Source of the DNA: Methylobacterium sp. R2-1
GTDB lineage: Bacteria; Pseudomonadota; Alphaproteobacteria; Rhizobiales; Beijerinckiaceae
Length of the DNA: 36,775 bases
Direction: 5' to 3'
Assembly (NCBI RefSeq): GCF_014191355.1
Contig: NZ_JACHWM010000028.1
Coordinates: 1 to 36,775 of the forward strand
This document shows positions 6,065-12,776 of the stretch, piece by piece. The translations under genes were made by a program, and so were the position numbers. Under the pieces are notes generated by a model. It was not told where the DNA came from, made no database searches, and saw only the letters and a list, made by a program, of their open reading frames with translations. The number at the start of each line of letters is the position of its first letter. Within the stretch, counting starts at the first letter, position 1.

Positions 6065-7987
6065 ATGGCAAATGCTGTTGGCAATACCCGTGAGCAACAG
6101 GTCACCTACATTTCTGGTGTCAATGCGGATGGAACATTAGCTGGTCAGACGTTTGCAACTTATATCGGTGATAATCCCGACACTTACGGCAGTGCGTCAA
6201 GCCAGTTCCATTGGGGGACGAGCAACAGTGCCGGCACGGCGGGCGGCACCCTAAACTACGCCTTTGATCCGAGTTCGAACTGGAATGCAGGCGAGCAAGC
6301 CTCGTTAGTGTCTGCTCTGGATCTGTGGTCCGCGGTCGCGAACATTTCCTTCCAGCAGACGTACTCAGAGGGCGCCGCCAATATCGGCTTCACCCGGAAT
6401 GCCGAAAGCGCGGCATTCGCGGGATCGCAGTCAACGGATCACGCGGCAGGCACGAGCGTGATCACGCCGCCACTTGGTGGTCAGGTCATAATCTCGATGG
6501 ACATCGCTGACACCCCTACGGCGACGGGTGGCCATGGATCTCTGGGCGATTTCCGGACGGGCGGCTACGGTGTCAGCACGGTGGTGCACGAGGTTGGTCA
6601 CGCTCTCGGGCTCGGCCATGCTGGCCCCTACAACAATACGAACACCATTAGTCAGCAATACGGCCCCTATGACAATCAAGTCTCTACGACGATGTCATAT
6701 TTCAGCCCGCACGATCAGCTTGCTTATCCCAGCGTCGTTGGGGCGACGAACTGGACATCAGGTGGCCTCAAGTACTACCCCACCACGTGGATGCCGGTGG
6801 ACATCGACGCAATCCAACGGCTGTACGGCGCGCAGACGAGCGGTCCGCTAAACACGGCGCAGACGTTCGGTTATAACACGACTATTACGGGCAGCCTGCA
6901 GCCGTATTTCGACTTCACAACCAACACTCGTCCTATCGTGACCCTCTACGGCACTGCCGCGAGCGGCAACACGCTCGATCTCTCCGGTAGCAGTGACGCC
7001 GCGACGCTGAACCTCAACGGGGGCACGTACAGCAGCGCCTTCGGGATGACCAACAACATCGCGATCTACGATAGAACATATATCCAGAATGCCTACTTTG
7101 GATCTGGCAACGATGTGGTTACGGTCAGCGTTACGCGGAATAATACGGCCGACGGCGGTGCTGGACAGAACATTGCTAAGTTCTCCGGCAACAGATCCGA
7201 CTACGTGGTATCCCAGCTGGACGGGAAGACGATTGTCACGCGCACCGGCGGCACTGACCTGTCTGCACAGCCCGTCGGTGTAGCCAGCACGCTTTCCAAC
7301 TTCCAGACGCTGCAATTCAATGACGAGACCGTTGCCGTCTGCTACTGCAGCGGCACTCATATCCGTGCGGTGCGGAACGATGTCGTTGCTGAGATTGTGG
7401 TTGAGGACCTGCGCGTCGGCGATCTTGCCGTGACCGCATCAGGCGCGTTCCGGCCTATCATTTGGATCGGGCAGCGCCACCTCGCGAGACAAGGCCGCGC
7501 TTTGCCGCACGACCAGCAGCCGGTCCGCGTCCGCGTCGGTGCCTTCGGTGGTGGCCTGCCAATCCGCGACCTCTTCCTTTCGCCGGGCCACCCGGTGCTG
7601 ATCGGAGCCGATGCCGACAGCGAGGGCGGCGTGCTCGTGCCCGTCATGTGCCTGATCAACGGCACCACGATCATCCGCGAGCCCCGCACCAGCGTCACCT
7701 ACTGGCACGTCGAACTCGACAGCCACGACATCCTCCTCGCTGAAGGTCTGCCGGCCGAAAGCTACATCGATGGCGGTGACCGCGCCTTCTTCGTGGAGAC
7801 CTCGGACCACGCTCTGCAAAATCCGGACTTCGTGCCTACGGGCTGGGACGCCCGCTGCCGTCCAGTGGCGATCGACGGCCGAGTGGTCCAGGCCGAGCGA
7901 GTGCGGCTCGACGCGGTTTTCGCCGGTACGCTGAACGCGCAGTGCGCTTGGGATGAAGGCGCTGTCTTCGACGCATGTGCTTCGTAA
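6065..7987 (+). CDS. Serralysin-type zinc metalloprotease with C-terminal Hint domain
   Basis: 640 residues. Residues ~45-255 are a serralysin-like protease: STVVHEVGHALGLGH (zinc motif HExxHxxGxxH, residues 175-185), and STTMSYFS with the Met-turn methionine at 210. There is no signal peptide, as in type I-secreted relatives. Residues ~260-420 are beta-rich with only weak RTX-like repeats (FGSGNDVV, ADGGAGQN). From C426 a Hint (Hedgehog/intein) domain follows: CYCSGTHIRA, VVEDLRVGDLAV, FLSPGHPVLI, HVELDSHDILLAEGLPAESY. Hint domains can self-cleave peptide bonds, so processing of the protease is plausible. The protease part is visibly less GC-rich than the Hint part, suggesting a fusion. The ribosome-binding site is weak. 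No T1SS genes are nearby. Confidence 0.9.
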   Translation: MANAVGNTREQQVTYISGVNADGTLAGQTFATYIGDNPDTYGSASSQFHWGTSNSAGTAGGTLNYAFDPSSNWNAGEQASLVSALDLWSAVANISFQQTYSEGAANIGFTRNAESAAFAGSQSTDHAAGTSVITPPLGGQVIISMDIADTPTATGGHGSLGDFRTGGYGVSTVVHEVGHALGLGHAGPYNNTNTISQQYGPYDNQVSTTMSYFSPHDQLAYPSVVGATNWTSGGLKYYPTTWMPVDIDAIQRLYGAQTSGPLNTAQTFGYNTTITGSLQPYFDFTTNTRPIVTLYGTAASGNTLDLSGSSDAATLNLNGGTYSSAFGMTNNIAIYDRTYIQNAYFGSGNDVVTVSVTRNNTADGGAGQNIAKFSGNRSDYVVSQLDGKTIVTRTGGTDLSAQPVGVASTLSNFQTLQFNDETVAVCYCSGTHIRAVRNDVVAEIVVEDLRVGDLAVTASGAFRPIIWIGQRHLARQGRALPHDQQPVRVRVGAFGGGLPIRDLFLSPGHPVLIGADADSEGGVLVPVMCLINGTTIIREPRTSVTYWHVELDSHDILLAEGLPAESYIDGGDRAFFVETSDHALQNPDFVPTGWDARCRPVAIDGRVVQAERVRLDAVFAGTLNAQCAWDEGAVFDACAS

Positions 7988-8001
7988 CAAGGCCTTATGG
8001 T

Positions 8002-8028
8002 GCGGGCGATGGGCTAACCATCGCCTGC
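8002..8028 (+). terminator. Terminator-like hairpin after the protease gene
   Basis: GCGGGCGATGG (8002-8012) pairs with CCATCGCCTGC (8018-8028) around a GCTAA loop, with one mismatch. It begins 15 bp after the stop codon. There is no clear T tract, so termination may be weak or factor-assisted. Confidence 0.55.
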
Positions 8029-8112
8029 CAAGGTAGGCTCATGAGGAGCCGGTAAGCCTGGAGCAACCCGGCGCCCCTATGCCGTCGGCCCCGCCATCAG
8101 CCGGCAGCCGTA

Positions 8113-8508
8113 ATGCTCCTTCCCGAACTCGCGTCCGATCCGCTTCCGCCCCAAGCAGCCGAGTGGCGCAAGGCCTTTGGCGCACTCCGCCCAACGTCCT
8201 CGCCATGCCGGTATCTCGGCACCGCCGCCTGGGCGAACATCCACGAAGCATGCACCGACTTCATCGAGCGCTTCGGCGCTGAGGCTGTGCGATTGGGCTG
8301 GACAACGCCGCAACTCTTCGGTGTTCATCCCGAGCACGGCACGCTGCGAGTGGATTGGTGCGGGGTGATGATGACGGGCGGTCACAAGGCGATCGGCATC
8401 GAGCCGAACCGGATCCTCTTTGGCAATGTGAGCGGCTATCGGAACGTGGCCGGCGCGCCGGTCGGCATCCCAATATGGGAGTTCGCGGCGCGAGCGCAGA
8501 AGGCGTGA
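8113..8508 (+). CDS. Conserved hypothetical protein
   Basis: 131 residues from the ATG at 8113; the ribosome-binding site is weak. Contains WRKAFGALRPTSSPCRYLG, then HEACTDFIERFGAEAVRLGW, then TPQLFGVHPEHGTLRVDWCG and a C-terminal PVGIPIWEFAARAQKA. The combination LGWT-x-x-x-LFGVHP, GTLRVDWCG and PIWEFAA marks a conserved family of Methylobacterium and relatives, often carried by prophages and islands. Function unknown; no catalytic motif recognised. Confidence 0.7.
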   Translation: MLLPELASDPLPPQAAEWRKAFGALRPTSSPCRYLGTAAWANIHEACTDFIERFGAEAVRLGWTTPQLFGVHPEHGTLRVDWCGVMMTGGHKAIGIEPNRILFGNVSGYRNVAGAPVGIPIWEFAARAQKA

Positions 8509-8659
8509 ACGACCCAGACGCCGAGGTCTGATGCCACACGTTCAACCCTGCGGCCTGACTTCGTACTCATGGCTCGCTAGGAGTGGAAACCAAACATCCG
8601 TTCCGGGTCCACCTTCCGGCTCAGTTGGCTGTTCGTTGTCGAACCATTGCCGATCGCTG

Positions 8660-9049
8660 CTACGCCTCGCGCTGGGCCTTACCCATCGCCCCTAGGTGAC
8701 TGACGCCGAAGCCCTCTCCGTATTTGAGGCCGTACCCCAGGGCGCGGTCGAAACCGATATGCGCAGCCCAGACGAGACCGGTCGCCAGAACCTGCGTCGC
8801 CTGTCCTGATACGCCCCAGGCGACGCATGCAAGGGGCAGTACGTACCAGTGACCGACGTTGTACAGCATGGCCCCCGCCTTGCGCCCGCCGAGGTAGCCG
8901 AGCATGGAAAGATCGGGCACGAAGAAGAGAGCGGCAAACAGCCACCAACTCCCGCCCTGCCACGCATAGGCCGCTGAAGCGGCGATGAGGACGGACAGGC
9001 CTTCGAGGCGCAGGAGCACCTGCGGCCATCCACTAACGATCCCGCTCAA
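8660..9049 (-). CDS. DUF4260 family membrane protein
   Basis: About 129 residues from a TTG at 9049, preceded by CGGGGGC; a longer frame to 9136 is possible but its extra residues look unrelated to the family. Contains LLRLEGLSVLIAASAAYAW, SWWLFAALFFVPDLSMLGYL, HWYVLPLACVAWGV and AAHIGFDRALGYGLKYGEGF, the DUF4260 pattern with about four membrane helices. The family is widespread and its function is unknown. It appears monocistronic. Confidence 0.8.
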   Translation of the reverse strand: MSGIVSGWPQVLLRLEGLSVLIAASAAYAWQGGSWWLFAALFFVPDLSMLGYLGGRKAGAMLYNVGHWYVLPLACVAWGVSGQATQVLATGLVWAAHIGFDRALGYGLKYGEGFGVSHLGAMGKAQREA

Positions 9050-9081
9050 TGTGCGCCCCCGGAGTTGGCTGTTGCCCCAAT

Positions 9082-9270
9082 ATAAGCGGACTGGCGGCTT
9101 CCACTCGTTGCAGCCATCCGAGACCGTTCTACCCAAAGCCTGAAAGCGGACCTTCCCAGGGCCTACTAAGGGCGGGCAGCGGAAGTTGACCCTTCGCCCG
9201 AAAGCAGACGTACTGCTCCGCGCTCCGGGGCGGCCATTCAGGCCGCTCGTTCTGCTCCTGGAAAGCGGAC
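9082..9270. repeat. Four degenerate GAAAGCGGAC units spaced about 60 bp
   Basis: The word GAAAGCGGAC or a close variant starts near 9082 (TATAAGCGGAC), 9142, 9200 (GAAAGCAGAC) and 9261. Steps are about 60, 58 and 61 bp. No gene is visible from 9050 to 9397. Related single copies occur in other spacers (15837, 15906, and near 30060). Confidence 0.5.
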
Positions 9271-9397
9271 CCGGACCGACGCGGTTTCTCGTCCTCGCCT
9301 CTAGATAACGATGCAGCCCCCGGGACCGGGAGTGCGCCCATCTCGGCCTATGTGGACCGCCGAGGACTATCGCCCAAAAGCTGGCTGTCGCGCGAAA

Positions 9398-10204
9398 CTA
9401 CATGAACCGATCCGCTCCGCCCGATGCCTCGATCGTGTCGCCCGTCACGAATCCATTCCGGGCGGAGACGAGAAAGGCCGCGATGGCGGCGATCTCCTCA
9501 GGGGTGCCGGCGCGACCGACCGGCGTCATCTCAGCACCCACTCGTGCCAAAACCTCGTTGTCGCTGAGGCCAGCCATCTCGGCCCGACTCCGGCGTACGG
9601 CTGGCAGCATGTTGTTGGCCCAGTTGTCCGTGGCAACAGCGCCGATCCCGATCGCGTTCACGAGGATGCCGTCCGCTGCGACTTCCAGCGCCAGTGACTT
9701 CGTGAGGTTGTTGATCGCTGCGCTGAGGACGTGCGAGATCAGGAGCTTCGGGTTCGGGTAGATCCCGCCGATCGAAGACATGTTGACGATGCGCCCCCAT
9801 TGCTTGGTCCGCATATGCGGGATGGCCGCTTTGCAGATCCGACGCATAGAGCTGAGCTTCAGGACCGTCATCTCATCCCAGTCACTGTCTGACGAGGTCA
9901 TGAGGCCACCGGCGTGGGCTCGGCCGGCGTTGTTCACAAGGATATCGAGCGCGCCGAAGCTCGACACCGCGGCATTGACGATCCGATCGCCGGCCCCTGG
10001 GCTCGCGACATCTAGCGCGAGCGAGGCGATCTTCGCCTGGCTGTGCCGCCGGAGCCCTGCCGCCGCAACCTCGAGCCGCCTCTCGTCGCGGGCGACGATG
10101 AGCACGGAGACACCATTCTCCACGAGCTCCCTAGCCACCGCTAAGCCGATTCCAGTGCTCGCGCCGGTGACGACGGCCGCTCGACCCATGATACCGAGGT
10201 CCAT
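9398..10204 (-). CDS. Short-chain dehydrogenase/reductase family protein lacking the YxxxK pair
   Basis: 268 residues, ATG at 10204 with AGGAG upstream. Rossmann fold with the cofactor motif VVTGASTGIG (residues 11-20), LVNNAG (89-94), strand GRIVNMSSIGG with the usual serine, and a C-terminal GDTIEASGGADRFM as in FabG-like SDRs. At the catalytic site the aligned Tyr and Lys are both serine (S157 and S161 in LLISHVLSAAINNLT), and the tetrad Asn is replaced (LKL at 115-117). It can probably still bind NAD(P). It is last in the dioxygenase operon, 20 bp after the transporter gene, so a role with aromatic intermediates is expected. Confidence 0.85.
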   Translation of the reverse strand: MDLGIMGRAAVVTGASTGIGLAVARELVENGVSVLIVARDERRLEVAAAGLRRHSQAKIASLALDVASPGAGDRIVNAAVSSFGALDILVNNAGRAHAGGLMTSSDSDWDEMTVLKLSSMRRICKAAIPHMRTKQWGRIVNMSSIGGIYPNPKLLISHVLSAAINNLTKSLALEVAADGILVNAIGIGAVATDNWANNMLPAVRRSRAEMAGLSDNEVLARVGAEMTPVGRAGTPEEIAAIAAFLVSARNGFVTGDTIEASGGADRFM

Positions 10205-10224
10205 GACATACTCCTGCTGTTCTA

Positions 10225-11493
10225 TTACGATGGAAGGTGGCTGTTCTTCGTCTCGGGCAGAAAATTCAGCGCCGCGATGGACACGATGTACAGGCAGCAG
10301 AGCACAAGGACAGTCGACTGATATCCGCCGAGCTCTGCAAAGAGGAATGCCGTCAGTATGGGCAGCGGGAACGCTACGAGGCGACCGAGATTGAAGACCA
10401 CGCCGGACGCGGTAGCGCGGATTCGCGTCGCGAACAGTTCAGGCAGGTAGATCGGCATCCAAGAGAACACGCCGAGGGTGAATATGCCGAGGATGAAGAC
10501 GGCCGCCAGGGCGGGCACCAGGGCCTGAGGGACGAAGTACATCAGGATGCCGGAAGCGACGGCTCCAATGAACGACAGGTTCATGTATCGTTTGCGGCCT
10601 AGCGCATCGGCCACGAAGCCGGCCGATATGTACCCGACGATCGCGCCTGCATTGTAGACCAGGGCGCTGATACTGGCCCAACTCGGCGCATGGCGGCCCT
10701 CCTGCGCCGCCAGGGCGCCGATGAAGGGGCCCGTGAGCGCGCTGATGGCGTAGAATACGGAGACGGTCACGGCGGACATGACGAGCGTCGCGATCGCCCG
10801 CGAACGGGCCTCCCTGTCCTGAACGAGTTCGAAGACGGTGAAGTCCCGCTTGATCGCCCCGGTTCGCCGCTCCGCGGCCGCGTCCTCCCACAATCTCGAC
10901 TCGCCGACCTCGCGCCGGATATAGACCAGCCCGATTGCCGGCAGCACGCCGATCACGAACATCCAACGCCAGGCTTCAGGGCCGAGCGGCTGTATGACGA
11001 GCCACAATCCCGCAGCCAGGAAGAACCCGAATCCGTAGCCGGACTGCATGATGCCAAGCGCTTTTGCCCGCGCATGGTCCGGCCAAGTCTCGGCCACCAG
11101 CGCCGTTCCTGTGCTCCACTCGGAGCCGAGGAACAGTCCAGTGAGAAAGCGAAGTGCGATCAACGCACCGATCGAGTAGCTCGCGGCCGTGAGTGCGGTG
11201 AAAGCGCAGTAACCCGCGATCGAAATCATGAGCATCTTCTTGCGTCCGACGTAATCGGCCATGATGCTGCCGATGACACCGCCGACGGCCCAACCGGCGA
11301 GCGTCGCGCCTAGCGCCGTACCGACGTTGAGCCGCACCACGTCGGTGTCCGCATCCGGGAGAAACGAAGCGACAGCCGCGCCGCCCACCAGGATGAGCGT
11401 GCTCGTTTCGAAGCCGTCGAACATCCAGCCGATGAAGCTGCTGGCCAGCACACGCCTTTGAATGGGGCCGATCTGGCCAACTACTTCGGTCAT
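10225..11493 (-). CDS. MFS transporter, probable aromatic acid:H+ symporter
   Basis: 422 residues, about 12 membrane helices. Start ATG at 11493 with GGAGGA upstream. Signature motifs: SFIGWMFDGFETSTLILVGG in helix 1 and MADYVGRKKMLM, the MFS loop 2-3 motif, repeated as FVADALGRKRYMNL in the second half. This organisation fits the sialate/metabolite:H+ and aromatic acid:H+ symporter groups. Its position between the dioxygenase subunit genes and the SDR gene suggests uptake of the aromatic substrate of this operon. The substrate is not determined by sequence. Confidence 0.87.
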   Translation of the reverse strand: MTEVVGQIGPIQRRVLASSFIGWMFDGFETSTLILVGGAAVASFLPDADTDVVRLNVGTALGATLAGWAVGGVIGSIMADYVGRKKMLMISIAGYCAFTALTAASYSIGALIALRFLTGLFLGSEWSTGTALVAETWPDHARAKALGIMQSGYGFGFFLAAGLWLVIQPLGPEAWRWMFVIGVLPAIGLVYIRREVGESRLWEDAAAERRTGAIKRDFTVFELVQDREARSRAIATLVMSAVTVSVFYAISALTGPFIGALAAQEGRHAPSWASISALVYNAGAIVGYISAGFVADALGRKRYMNLSFIGAVASGILMYFVPQALVPALAAVFILGIFTLGVFSWMPIYLPELFATRIRATASGVVFNLGRLVAFPLPILTAFLFAELGGYQSTVLVLCCLYIVSIAALNFLPETKNSHLPS

Positions 11494-11550
11494 AGGTTCC
11501 TCCCGTCCGGTCTGTTCCGGATCACCTTAGTTTTTGTGCTTGTTACTGCT

Positions 11551-11817
11551 TCAGGTCCTGATCTCTGACCGCATGCGCCGATTGAAGATCGGGAGCGTGA
11601 GACCGCAAATCTCGAATCTGCTGAGGATCAGCAGCAGGAAGCCGGAGGCGCCCGCACGCAGCAGCCAGCCCACGTCTCCTGCTAGGACGGCGGTCCGCTC
11701 GTCGTCGGTCAGCGGCATGCTCGCCAGCGCCTGCGCGGGCTCGGCCTGCATCCAAGCTCTGAAGTCCGGATCGTGCAGGATGCGGCGGCAGAGCTTGTGA
11801 ATCTGATAGGCGCTCAT
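11551..11817 (-). CDS. LigA-type small subunit of an extradiol dioxygenase
   Basis: 88 residues starting MSAYQIHKLCRRILHDPDFR. The segment IHKLCRRILHDPDFRAWMQA then LTDDERTAVLAGDVGWLLRA, ending SGFLLLILSRF, is the LigA domain of type II (LigAB) ring-cleavage enzymes. Its ATG overlaps the TGA of the LigB-type gene (ATGA), so the two are translationally coupled and should be made in equal amounts. It is close to the isolated LigA-domain length and shorter than protocatechuate 4,5-dioxygenase LigA. The small subunit covers the active site formed by LigB. Confidence 0.82.
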   Translation of the reverse strand: MSAYQIHKLCRRILHDPDFRAWMQAEPAQALASMPLTDDERTAVLAGDVGWLLRAGASGFLLLILSRFEICGLTLPIFNRRMRSEIRT

Positions 11818-12653
11818 CAAGCGACGCCTCTCACGGTCCAAGCCGCGAAGGCGTTGCCCAACGCCGGCTGATCGATGAGGATGTCGGGCGTGGCAGCATC
11901 GATCACGCCGAGCACCGAGATCCAGTTCAGTAATTCGCCCGCCACGTTTCCGGCCGCTAGCATCCGGCTCTCGGACGCGGCCTCTATCAGCGCCTCGGTC
12001 TGGCCGGTCCGGACCTGCGCTAGCACCCACCTGGCCCACTCGGGATCGGGCACGCCGAACGTCTTGTTCTCGAAGGCCCGCGGCCCGCCGATCTCGAGAC
12101 TCAGGGATCCACTAGCCAGGACAGCGACCCTTTGGCCGCCGGTCCAACGCGCCACGGCCGCCGCGACGGAGCGACCCAGTCGGTAGCAGCGCCGGCTTCC
12201 TGGCAAGGGCGGGACGATGCAGTTGATGAAGACCGGGACGATCGGAATCGACATCTCGGGCGTGAGGAAATGAAGCGGGACCAAGTGGGCGTGGTCGAGT
12301 TGGAACTCGAGCGAGCGCGCCATGTCGAACTCGTCCGCCATGAGACAATCCAGAAGATGCTGGGCGAGATCGGAGGCGATCTTCACCTCGTACCACGGCA
12401 TCTCGGGCGTCTGATCACTCGGCCCGGCTGTACAGTCCGCCGTCCCGATCGCGAACGTCGGCCAGTTGTCAAAAAAGAACGTATTGAAGTGATCATTGCT
12501 GATCGAGACGATCACATCCGGGCACGCCGCCGCCAAGTGTCGTCTGATCTCGCCGAAGAAGCGCGCTGTCTCCGAACTCTCCCCATTCGCCTTCACCTCG
12601 GCGATGAAGCTCGGCGTGTGCGGCACGACGTAAGCTGCGACGATTTCCGCCAA
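11817..12653 (-). CDS. LigB-type catalytic subunit of a class III extradiol dioxygenase
   Basis: 278 residues from a TTG at 12653 with AGGTGG 6 bp upstream; this start puts the first metal ligand at H12, as in LigB. Fe(II) ligands are visible: H12 (VVPHTPS), H55 (SNDHFN) and E240 (GNVAGELLNW). LDHAHLVPL around 119-127 matches the DVDHGCTVPL segment of LigB. The strand before GGPRAF reads SGSLSLEIGG where LigB has GGMSHQLQ, so the His expected as acid/base is leucine (L186). It belongs to the protocatechuate 4,5-/gallate dioxygenase group by similarity, but the substrate is uncertain. Confidence 0.85.
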   Translation of the reverse strand: MAEIVAAYVVPHTPSFIAEVKANGESSETARFFGEIRRHLAAACPDVIVSISNDHFNTFFFDNWPTFAIGTADCTAGPSDQTPEMPWYEVKIASDLAQHLLDCLMADEFDMARSLEFQLDHAHLVPLHFLTPEMSIPIVPVFINCIVPPLPGSRRCYRLGRSVAAAVARWTGGQRVAVLASGSLSLEIGGPRAFENKTFGVPDPEWARWVLAQVRTGQTEALIEAASESRMLAAGNVAGELLNWISVLGVIDAATPDILIDQPALGNAFAAWTVRGVA

Positions 12654-12747
12654 GAGCTTCCACCTTCGTGAACGGCCGGTGCGGTTCGCTTCCGGCGCTG
12701 AGGGAGAAGCGTGTTTCGCAGCCGGCGATCCACGAGTCTTTGGCGCT

Positions 12748-12769
12748 CCATTTCAGACGTCTGAATTGG
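12748..12769. promoter_or_regulatory. Palindromic operator candidate upstream of the dioxygenase operon
   Basis: TTCAGACGTCTGAA (12752-12765) is a perfect 14-bp palindrome, flanked symmetrically by CCA (12748-12750) and TGG (12767-12769). It lies 8 bp after the stop of the large regulator and about 95 bp before the LigB-type start, where a regulator of the operon would be expected to bind. Not a terminator: no loop and no T tract. Confidence 0.55.
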
Positions 12770-12776
12770 AGGTCGC

